Origin: Rhodeus uyekii
Taxonomy: Eukaryota; Chordata; Actinopteri; Cypriniformes; Acheilognathidae
Assembly (NCBI GenBank): GCA_037043235.1
Contig: JAWRVZ010000038.1
Location: forward strand, 2,257,001 to 2,321,000
Reading direction: 5' to 3'
DNA length: 64,000 bases
Shown piece by piece: positions 46,101-58,378 of this stretch. Positions within the stretch are counted from its first letter, which is position 1. Every line of letters begins with the position of its first letter. A program made the position numbers and the translations under genes. The notes under the pieces are model-generated. The model did not search any database, had not been told where the DNA came from, and saw only the letters and a list, made by a program, of their open reading frames with translations.

Positions 46101-49100
46101 TTCACAAAGTTTACATTATTGCTGTACTTTTCTTCCCAGTAACACTCTGTTTAGTTCCAGTCTCTATACTGTCCCTCATTTACAGTCCCTCTTACTGAAA
46201 AGCGCAATGTGCTCTGATTGGCCGACTGGATCAATGTACAGTAATCCCTCGTTTATCGCGGTTGATGTGGACCGGAACCCCCCGCGATAGCTGAAAATCC
46301 GCGAAATAGGATCAACCAATCAGCTCACGGGATATATCCACTCATGCTCTCATTCGTCGATCTCGCGCCGGGAACCAATCATGTGCTTGTCTGAGTGCTG
46401 TGGGTGTGTACAAAGCCTCTGAGAGAGTTTCTCTCTTTGTCTGGCATCCTGGGAAACCGTTTCTCTTGTATCACGATAAAACAACGCTGCTTTCAGCAAT
46501 AGGCTGCCAATATGGCGGTATTTTTTAACTTTTATTTTTCGATAAATATTTTTGAAAAATCCGCGATGCACTGAGACCGTGAAACTTGAACCGTGAAGTG
46601 GTGAGGGATTACTGTACTGTGTTTAGTCAAACACTTCCAGCGTGTTTAAGAAATTACCATAACTGCCTTAAGGGCCAGTCACACAGCCGATCACGCACGA
46701 ATCACACACAAAACACGCAGATTGGGGTGAATCATGAATCACTGACGGAGCGCGTCCAAACAACGAACAAGCACTTTCAGAATCCACATTGTCAGTGGAA
46801 TGAACGTGATACATGCGCCGTTCATGAGTGATATGAAGGTGGGGCGTCAATGGACGTGCGCGGTTTCGAACCAGTTCCGACGCATAAGCACTGACGGCCG
46901 ACGAGTGTTCCGCGCATAGTCACGCATACTCGACGCATAAACTACGCACGCCGACTCATGTATAACGCACACAGACGCACAGTTGTGCATCGGAAAACTT
47001 TGAACCGTTCAAAACTCAAAATCACGCACAAACCGCCTTCGACGCACATCCACTTACAATCACTGACGGTCCACCTTCGTTCCACCGACGAAATACGCAA
47101 ACGACGCACGCTCCGCGCAGATGTGCGTAATTCGTGCGTGATTCATGCGTTTTTGCTGTGTGACTGGCCCTTTAGGCAGAAATTATTTAAATGACGAATA
47201 TTGTGACGTGTACGTTGTCCTATATGTATAGTTGTTTATTGTTTGCATTCATTTTTTCATTCCGCCATGGTGAATGTTTGGAGGATAAAGGATCTTGCTG
47301 TTGCACTCCTCTACTTTTGATCTTTGTAAGTTTAAGTCAACACTGCGTCAACAAATGTTAATGTTACTGTAAAATGCAGAATAACACAACTGCCTGGAAA
47401 TACCAGGCTAGATACACAGTGACAGCGAGAATGAGCTTGTTGCCTCATGCAATCCTAACGAAAGTTCATTACGCCTACCATTATGGGGCGAATTCCATCC
47501 AAAAGTCGTGTGCAATGGAAAGGCGGCTTTGGTTTCTTTCTGAATGCACAACTCTTAATAGTACAGTCACCATTTGAGACATGTGCATGACTCACTTGCG
47601 GCACATCTTCTGTGAGAATCCCGCTGCCTCGCTCATGTAGTACCCGGGGGCGCATGTCCGAACGCACCGCCACTCCTGCTGTAAGAAGTCAGGCGCACAC
47701 TGAATGCACTCCTCCAGTCCCGGCCCTGCAAACACAAGCACACTATTAGCTCAACGCTGGTGGTCTGGAATCGGTTTTCAGTTATTTATGTTTGAGTTTC
47801 ATTGGAGTGTTTGGGACAGCAGGTGACAAAGGCTGATATTAACAATGTTATATTTAATCAGTACGACAACACTGGCCTCATACAATGTACCGGGTTCCGC
47901 TGAACATGACAGATGATTTGCTGAACATCAAGATCAGACCACAAAGGTGAGTTTCTTGCCAGCTGAGTATAAAATTAAAGCAAGATTACGAGAAACTTTC
48001 TTCAATAGCTCAACCTCTTTCAAAGGTGCTTGCACTTAATCAAAAGCACGTATGCTATCATTTAAAAGATTGGCATCAGTAAGATTTTCTTTATTTTGAA
48101 AGAAATGAATACTTTAATTCATAAAGGTTGCATTAAAATGATCAAAACTGACAGTAAAGGCATTTATGATATTTAAAAAAAATTCTATTACAAACTAATT
48201 TCTGTTCATCAAAAAATGTAAAGCTGCACAACTGTTTCAAACAATTTATCATTGTTTGAAACAGTTGTGCAGCTTTACATTTTAAGAAATAAGAAATGTT
48301 TCTTCGGCAGCAAATCAGCTTATAAGAATGATTTCTGAAGGATCATGTGACACTGAAGACTGGAGGAATGATGCTGAAAATTCAGCTTTGCATCACAGGA
48401 ATAAATTACATCTCAAATATATTCAAATAAAAAATTTGAAATAACATTTCACAACATTACAGTTTTTTGATCAAGAAACTTATTCCAAAAAATCTTACTG
48501 AACGCTCTACACATGAAACACGGGCACTTGCACACGCCATAAATACACAGGTACACAACAAATTTGAGCAAAATAAGACATTTTTAAGTAGACTAAAATG
48601 TTTTGAAACCAAGATTTAAAAAAAGTAAGCAAGTCTCCTGCTCAGTCTACCAATTTAGATGGCGTATGTTACAGTGCATTGTGGGATCGCCGTCTCTACG
48701 AATGATGCATGCCATGCGTAATATTTCCTACTTTATGTCTTAAAATCCTGCCTACATAGGCAGCTCAATATAGGGCTTGGAATAGAGTCCATTACTATGT
48801 TAAATGAGGTAGAAACACACACGATAACACAAACACACTCGGGTTAATCTGTCAATTTACTTCTCTCCACCACGCTGTCTATACCATCAGCTCTCCACAT
48901 TTCAGCAAGCTTGAAGAGCAAACAACTCACGGCTTATCAGTCGTCTCTAGTGAGTTGGTATAATGAACTAAGTTAATTAAGTTCTATGGCTGAGCAGCAG
49001 TAGTGATACAGAACTGGCAGGGGCTCTTTCACTCCCGTTGTCCTAAAAACAAGACAAACTCGTTACTCTTGCGTTTCTCACTGTGAATTGATTCTGCTCC

Positions 49101-52100
49101 TCTGGTAAGCAAGTTAGGGAAGACATCTGATCTTATTCTTCTACTACTGCATTCAGTTCATTTCATACTCTTTGAGTTATATTTGAGTCGGCTCTGCATC
49201 TGCAATGTCCTGTGAACAAACTGCACTGATTCTGAATGAGACTCATGATGATATATTGATGTAAAATAAGGTTTTTCAACTCTGGCCTTCAAGGTCTGTG
49301 GTGGTTTAGCTCTCTGTAATATTCGAATAATTCTTAAGGCTTTGATTAGTTTGTTCAGGAATGTTTTTGTTCAGGGTTGGACCTATTCAGGATGGTTGAC
49401 CTTGAAAACCAGAGTTGAGAAATGCGTATAAAAAAATTGGGCCATTATCAATCTGTATCTGTATTAAAATTAAAGATACTACTAGGAATTGTTGTTTATT
49501 GTTTGTTGTATAAATATGTGCATTTGTTCTGAATATAAGGGCATTCAAATTCCTTGTGGCTGTGATATTTTCATTACGTAGAGCAAATTGGAATAGAATA
49601 AAATGTTAAAAAGAAGACGACGACCTGTGCATGTGGAGCAGGAGATGTGGCAAGGGCTGCACTTCATTTCCTCCAAGTTAAAATAAGTTCCATTGGCACA
49701 CTTTGGAACGCAAGTCATTCCTGCCAGACTTTAATCAAGAAAAAAGAAGAGAGAAAGATTAAACCCAAATCATAATTCACTGCAATGTTTCCACAGCTTT
49801 AAGTGTTAACATCGTGGAAAACAAAAACAACAGTTGTATAAAAAATATCACTCATGGCCACATTTACATATTAATACTTTTTATGTGACTTAAGATTATT
49901 CACACCAAGATAAAAACAAACAAACAAACACACACACATAAATAATACACTTATATACAAAAAAATATTTCCAAGTTGACACTGTACCAACAGGCACAAA
50001 ACAAAACTGTTTAGCACAGTTATTATAACATCAAATAGGAATTTCCATTACATACTATAGAAGCAAATTATAAAGAATAGTATATTCGTCACTTTGCATT
50101 ATTTTACTAACCCTAAAGAATATTACATTATTTAAGTTTAAGTTCCCACTCACAAAAACAGACAAATCATTTTTCACCTAAATGCACAAAAATAGTTACA
50201 TTAAAACTGTTCATTGTTATTATTTGTTTGACGAATAAATGTTAATAATTGTAACAGCAAACATATAGACTGTAACTACAAACTATTTACACCAAGAGCA
50301 AAACAAAATATATATAGTCATGTATTTAATATAAAAATTAACTATATATTGCTTTTAGTATATCAAAATGAACTTACCATTATATATTTTAATATTAATA
50401 ATAGTACTTGTCATTTTAAAGTGCATTATTATCTAATACATTATTTCTCACTGTAACCAACATGCACAAAAATAGTCAATTATTAATGACTTTGTTTAAC
50501 AATTAATATCCAGATAAAATATATAATTGTGATAGACATTTATGTTTTTAGTACTCTAAATATGGCAGAGACTAAAACTGTAAATTATAAATGAAGTAAA
50601 ATAATATTTTCAAACAAATCCGAGACGAAGCTTAATGTGTCTCTTAGAAAGCAAATCGTCAATCTTCTTCATGCTGAGTTGATTTAGTCTTGGCTCAAAG
50701 AACTATTTTGTTAGGGAACTGTGGGTCAGTGGTTGAAAATGACTGGGGAAGAGAACCGTTTCAATAATCATTTGAGCAAGTGTGACGCACATTATGTGAA
50801 TCTAAAAGACAGACATTCTGCACTTCAAAACACAGCACATCACGATATATAACTCTGACAGATTAAATGCTGCAGAGAGGCCGTGGCGTAAAGCACGCAG
50901 CGTTTTACCCTTCACAAGACCGGATTGCCTTTCAAGAACTAAAGCCTGGTCTGTTTCGCCTAAACCACAGCAAAGACAGCATACATAAAGATGACCAGAT
51001 GCATCCTAGATGTCCTAAACCGACACAAAACCCCAAAGCCTCACTTCTTACACTATTTTATCTGCACCAGTATGTCATTAGAATTCATAATTCAAGGGGT
51101 CACGGCTCTACGAGTTAAAGTTTATAGGTTACAAGACGCTTTTAAATGCTTAGTAGTTGCAAAATTTTGCTTTTCTTTAGACTGCAATTAAGCAACAATC
51201 CAGCAAACGACAACTGACAATGGACATGATTTCTTTCTAATCAGGTTGTTTTGTGCAAATGTTGATTAAGATAAAGATATTTTTGCAGTGAACATTGTAA
51301 ACTAGAAGAGCTTTCATTTTAATTTGTATTACCTGAAGCCATCCTTACAGGCGGTGCATCTGTCTGCATCTCTCAAGCATTTCAAACAGTTCTCATGACA
51401 GTTCAGGCAACGCCTCTGGCCTGGAAAGGAAAAGTGACAGGAAGATGACATAGACAATCAAAGACAGACATACCAGTGTACTACTCATACTATAGAGGTT
51501 ATGCATATGATGCCAGAATAGATGGGAAGCAGTATGATAAAAAGACTCAGGCCCCGTTTACACCTGGTATTAAGATGGCTTTTGGTCGATCAGATTGCAG
51601 ATAGTAGATATGGCAGACACATACCCATTAACACCAGTTCTTTTAGTCTCGTTTGTCCAGTTTCAACCTCTTCTGTCCTGACTTCTTCTAGGGGAGGGTT
51701 TATGGGCAAATCGATTATTTTCAGATCTTTTGATCTAATGGACAAAACGAGCTTGTGCAATATACATATGTGCCCAGAGACGAATGATAAAACATCCGGA
51801 TCAGCTTTTTTGTTTCTGCCCTGAAAGTACACTGTGAGTGCATGTTAGAAATCAGAAAAGAACATTGAAAGAACATTGTGCTTGGTGCATTTTTCATCTT
51901 CAAACTAACTTTGGGTCTTCAGCCGACAAAGTTTAAATCCTGTCTGTCTAGTTACACCTGTATTTAGTGTCGCTCACTTGTGATCCGATCAACCAAAAAT
52001 CATCTTACATTTACATTTCTGCATTTGGCAGACGGTTTTATCCAAAGCGACTTACATGGCATTCAAGATACACATTGACATTCTAATCAGTTCTTGCTTT

Positions 52101-53936
52101 CCCTGGAAACTGTTTGAGCTACAGGAAAGCTCAATACCAATACTCAATACTTAATCCCAGACGCAAACAGAGCCTTAGTGGCAATGTTGGTGTTCAGGTG
52201 TTCGATTGACAATAAATCAGACTTTTACAGACAGCTGTAAGCCACAGAATAGAGACGCAAATGGATCGCTGAAATTTGCAGAAACAACTGGAATCCAGGC
52301 AGAAAAATGTTATTTTGTGTCAGATATGCTGGATTTGGGAGTAAAATTGTACCATCTGTCATATATTGTGTTGAAAATTCATCAATTCATTATTTACAGT
52401 CTTTCGTATTCTATCCTAGCCCTAACATTTTTGTCAGTGTTTATGTTTATTGTAGTACCATTAATATATCATTGTAGTTTTAGTAATATTTAGAATTAGA
52501 TTTTATTTAAAAATCTGTTGCTCACAAGACTTACACCCTCTAAATGACAGAAATCTAGAACGCTGAACAGAAGTTACTTTAACACAGAGCAGAAAAAGTG
52601 AAAAAATGATTTAATCTCAGACAAAACCGCCACTGGTTGTGTATTAACGCTTAATTCCCAATGAAGCACGAAAGACAAAGACAGAGAGGGAGTGACAAAT
52701 TCAAATTTTCGATCACCGATCACCAGTGAGTGAAATATCTCGATACATATGGATGCGATTCATACTTGGGTATGTGCAAATTTCATCCATTCAAGCTGCC
52801 ACTAAACACATATCCCATCAACATCTGTTCCACATGCACAGCTCTGCATGTGTTCAACAGCTGAGGCCAGCTTGCACAAACAGTGATAAACCAAGTCTTT
52901 GCTGGCTTTCATCGTCCTTGTACACATCACAGGCAGACTGTGAAAGACGCTCAATCAACAAGCTGATTTGTGGAGATAACTAGAGCTCATCTGAATCCCA
53001 GCATCTGTTATCAACAAGATGGAAACAACAAGGGACAATAAACCCGCAACATTCCACATGCAAATGCAAATTTAGTCAGAAAGATGTAAACTACGCTCTT
53101 CTTTTGCTCTGCGCCCATGGGCCGCCACGCTTCAGTGCTGACTGATGCAAACATGCTGTTCTGAGATTATATAGGCAGTATTTTAAAGACCCCCTGTGGA
53201 GAAAATGCATTGTTTATAAGTCTCTATGGTATTTTTAATACGCTTTAAGACAAACCATGTGCAAATTCATAAGTCAACACCATTGCGGAGTATTGTCTGA
53301 TTTAACATACGGGCGGGCTTTATCATATCATTAAGTATTCTCTGAAGCAGGGGAGTCTCAAGAGAAGCCAGCTTATCCCAGTATACTTTTCTGTTGATAT
53401 GAAAATCGGGTACTTTTAGCAATATAACGGGTGAATTATGTATATTATGATTTTATGATGAACTGTATGGCTTTCTCCACTGACGCTCTAAGTCGTTCAA
53501 AGCGTTTTTAAGCTGAGATGGCAAACAGGAACATGGTTTGGGTAACATTATCAACATATTATTAGCTGTTTGATAACATGGTCAAGCGAAAGGCATATCA
53601 TATTATTTATCGGTACGTGTCCAACGAGCAATACAAGTTGACAGAGTGGATTTCTGAGCTGGTGAGAATGAGTGCAAGCAGGGCTAATTTGCATATTCAT
53701 AGTTCCACGTATACTAAATGAAGCAAGGGTGCAGACATTCAAGCTATTTCAAAATATATTTTGAAGAATTTATTATACTGGGAAAAAAAGTGTTTATATA
53801 TGTACTTTTAGTGATCAAAATGGGTTTTAAGGAATAAAATTATTGACTATGGGGGACTTTAAAGGAAAAGTTCAGCAATAAATAATACTTCTATACTAAT
53901 AGAAAAGTTTACACATAATATATGTGTGTGTGTGTA

Positions 53937-54008
<72 letters not shown>

Positions 54009-57000
54009 TACACACACACACACACACACAAAACTGCTTCAACTGCTTGTTAACACAAATATCTAATCCACCAATCACATGACAGCAACTCAATACATTT
54101 AGGCATGTCAAGATGATCTGCTGAAGTTCAAACTGAGCTTCAGAACAGGGAAAAAGGGGATTTAAGTGAGTTTGAATGTGGCATGGCTGTTGGTGACAGA
54201 TGAGACTGGTCTGAGTATTTCAGAAACTGCTAATCTACTGGGATCACAACCATCTCTAGAGAATGGTTCGAAAAAGAGAAAATATTCAGTGAGCAGCAAT
54301 GGGTTTTGCCAGAGGTCAAAGGAGAATATAACCACTCACGACAACCGAGATCTGCTGAAGAGCACCTCTGAATGCACAACACGTAGAGCCTTGACGAGGA
54401 TGGACTACAGCAGCAGAAGAACACACCTAGTGCCACAGCTAAGAACAGGGAACTGATGTTACAATTCACACAAGCTCACCAAAATTGGTAAATAGAAAAT
54501 TTGAAAAGTATTGCCTGGTCTGATGAGTCTTGATTTCTGCTGCTACATTCAGATAGTAGTGTCAGAATTTGGTGTAAAAAGCATGAAAGTATGAATCCAT
54601 CCTTCCTTCAACGGTTCAGGCTGGTGGTGGTGATGTAATGGTGTGGGGGATCATTTTCTCAACACACACTTTGGGCCACAGCGCATCTGAATATTACTGC
54701 TGACCATGCCCATCTTTTTATGATCACAGTGTACACATGTTCGGATGACTACTTCCAGCAGAATAACGCACCTCGAATAATCTCAGACTGGTTTCCTGAA
54801 CATGACAGTGAGTTCACTAAACTCAAATTGCCTCTACAGTCTCCAGATCTTAATCCAATAGATGTGGTGGAACAGGAAATTCGCATGACGGATGCGCAGC
54901 TGACAAATCTGCAGCAACTGTGTGATCATGTCAATATGGACCAAAATTATTAAACCAATTACTATTAACATTAACTTGCTATTAACTTGCTAAATCTAAG
55001 AATTAAGGCAGTTCTGAAGGCAAAAGGGGGTCCGAACTGGTACTAGGAAAGTTTACCCAAGAAAGTGGCCGGTGTATATATTTATAAAAACACAGTGTAT
55101 ATATATGCACTGTAAAATACGTTAACTATTATTGATTACTGAAATAGTTTTACAAGAAAATACTGTTTTGGTCTTTCTATTCTACAGTTTCACATATGAT
55201 TCAATGTGTTACATTTCCCTTATAATACAATTTCTTTGTAATTATTTGTGAAATTTACTAGCAATATCTAAATGAAAATTGTTTCAAATTAAATCCCACA
55301 CCTAATTCATTTGACACATATGGTAATTCAGAAAGTGTGGCTCAATAAACACATGCAATGCAACAATGGGCCTTCCATCTTTGTTGGACTCACCCTCATC
55401 ATGGAAGCAGCCTGTGGGACAGGTTTCTACACAGATGCTCTCCTTCGAGTAGAAATAAAGACCTCTCCGACAAGATCGGCACTCGTTCGGTCCACGACCG
55501 ACACATTTCTCACAGCCTCTGTTACAGCGACGACATCTACGGGCGTCTTCGTCCTCAAAGTAGCCCAGTGGACAGTGACTAACACATGTCCTATAAGGAA
55601 GACAAAGAGATGAAGAAAACTCAAAAGGAACATAAATCTTTTTGACAATGGGGAAAGCAAAATTAAATTCTAAAGTAATATATAGCATTTTTTATAACAA
55701 TAAACTGAAATGGAGTTTAAATATAATTGTCCTCTCAAACCCTTTTACCTGCCAGTCTTGAGGCTGCCTAGACTGAAATGAATGCAGTTGAGGCAATGAT
55801 CAGCATCTGGTCCATCACAGCCCTGATCTCCACATTCATGATGACATGGGCCTGAAATATGATGACAAACAAATACATTTCATGTAACTTACATTTGTCA
55901 TAATTTGCTGTTGTCTTGTATTTATTATTAACATTCAACTTCTTTTCATTTCATTAGTAAACAAAATATTCTGCATTTACATGTTATTTGATCATCACCT
56001 GCCCTTGTGCATTTTTGTCCTCATTTTAAAAAGGTTTTTGAAGAATTCATAAATTATATTTAAAGTACCATCCAAACGTTTGTGGTCAGTACGTTTTTTA
56101 ATTATTTAACACTTTAATATAGATGCATTAAGTTGATAAAATGTAACAGTAAAGACATTTATAATCCTAGAACAGATTTATATTTCACGTAAATGTTTTA
56201 CTTTTAAAGATTTTACTCATCAAAGAATCTTAAAAAAAAAAAACAAGTTGCTACGCATATTCCAGTAATTTAATTTGTTCTTCTTCTAATTCTAAATTCT
56301 AAATTTAAATTCTAATTTGTTCTTCTTCTAAATACTTCTAAATCAAAGTTGCAAGACCAGTTAACAAAAAAAAAAAAACTGGGAAACTAATTAGAATGAT
56401 TTCTGAAGAATAATGTGACACTGAAGACTGGATTAATGATACAAAAAGTTCAGCTTTGCAGGAATATATTACAGGAATAAATTACATTTTAAAATGTATT
56501 ACAATAGAACAGTTATTTATTTTTTCTCTAGTTTAAAAAAAAAATTTTTTAACCATTTTTACTGTATTTTTGATCAAATAAATGCACACAGATTAAAAAT
56601 AAAAATATCATACCGACCCGAAACTTTTTAACCTGTCTAGGTGTTACTAAAAGTACCATTATATTCTTCCTCTTCCTCCTCTTCATGCTCAGGGGCTCCT
56701 GGCACAGAATCTGGGTTTTTCAGCTCCTTGCCTGCTGTAGGAATTTCCAGCATCCTGGAACGAGAGTGGTGGGAACCCTGGGTTTGGTAGGGGTGTTCAG
56801 ATGTGCCGTGAAGGATTAGTGTCCACTCCTTCAGCTTACCTGAGAGAGAAGAAAGAGTAAGAGATAAAGCAATGAAGTCAGACAAAGAAAGTTCTGTTTT
56901 GCATTACAATGAATCACATCAATCCTGACAAGAAACAGAGGAAATACAAACTTTAATGTGTAGCAGGTCTAAAAGAGAGTTTGCATTAAGCAAAAATGCC

Positions 57001-58303
57001 ATACATTTAAGTCAGAAACATACTTGATGCAAGTACAAGAATGCAAACAATTCCAAAGAAAAAAAAATATCATGGACAAAAGTCCATCTGGGACTGCTTA
57101 TGTGTTTTCATTTCCATAAGGATACTGCCTAAGACATCAACCGCCCATTGAGACCATTGAGTAGTTTACTAGGTTTCAAGAACAGAGCCAATGTAATATG
57201 TCATGCATTTTATTGGTTCCTTTTTTGCAAAATATGACGTAAAAAGTAAAGCTATAATTACTGCATCTAGTACTGAGAGCAAAAATGATTTTTGCAAAAT
57301 AAAATTAATTAAATTAAATGTACTACTTGTTTAATACGTTTGGAATGCGAAAGTATTTCACAATCGTATCAAACGAGACAACACAAGCGTGAAAGCAACC
57401 CACTACCCAATTCACGTTCATATTTGAACCAACACAACATTAGATTTAGGCTCAGAAATTAGGAACAGAGTCATATGTTTTAGGATTACACCATGTCTAG
57501 ACCACATTGATTTTAGGTTGTCTGCACATATTCAGTCTGAACTTCATTCCTCCACTCATTACTTACCCAACACCTCTGGGTTACGCAGCTGAGAGGGCGA
57601 GTCAGATATCTCCAGGGTCCACGTTCCCTCTGCTCTTTCCCCCCAGCAATGCACCGTCATGAACTCCCAGTTCCTGAAGCCCTCGTTGGAGTTATCAAAC
57701 AATCTGGAAAAAGGAAGTAACAAAGTGGTGAATGTTTCAGAGAGGAGAGCAAAAGAGGATAAGTCATTTCTTATGCTCATTTTTGTAACACTTTCCCAAT
57801 TATGATCATTCAGAGAAAGATTGCAACATCTTTGCAACAATCTAAAGTTATTGCATTACCTGTTGTTTAGATCAATTTCTTCCTAAAATGCAATGCATGC
57901 ATTTAAATTTTTGTTGTACAATTTAAATGTATTTAATTGTAGTATAGTATAATTAATTTAATTAATTTTAATACATTTAAATGTATTTCTAACACTTTAC
58001 AATAATGTTCCATTAGTTAATTAGCACAACGATCAATACATGTTACATTATTTGATATTCTTTGTTATGGTAAAAATGCAACTGTGCATATCATACTAGC
58101 TAACTTTTGATTTTAATGTGTTAGTAAATACTGAAATTAACAAGATTTAATTTAAAAAAAAAAATTTAACTGAACATTTAACGAATTAAACATTTTGTAG
58201 TAGTTTTGACAAGAATTAAGAAGCAGAACCTCTTTGTGAATGGTTTTCTGATGAACACACTGACCAGACAGAATGGATACACAAATTAGGTTAAGTTTTG
58301 TAA

Positions 58304-58378
<75 letters not shown>

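Larger units (their letters stand above)
43480..47595 (-). other. pcsk6: pcsk6 intron with several repeats
   Basis: Holds one copy of the abundant interspersed repeat (44205-44570), a repeat beginning near 45985 with a poly-C run of about 26 (46067-46092), a Tigger-type MITE (46239-46614) and a CpG-rich inverted-repeat element (46672-47170). No exon is evident. Confidence 0.7.

Noticed and set aside
49625..49720. Alternative acceptor CTGGCAG for the pcsk6 exon
   Set aside because: It would start the exon in the wrong phase after the preceding exon; the upstream acceptor TTAAAG at 49729-49730 keeps the frame.
53896..54111. Ile-Tyr-rich reading frame
   Set aside because: Pure translation of the (TA)n/(CA)n microsatellite, as is the one at 58152-58506.
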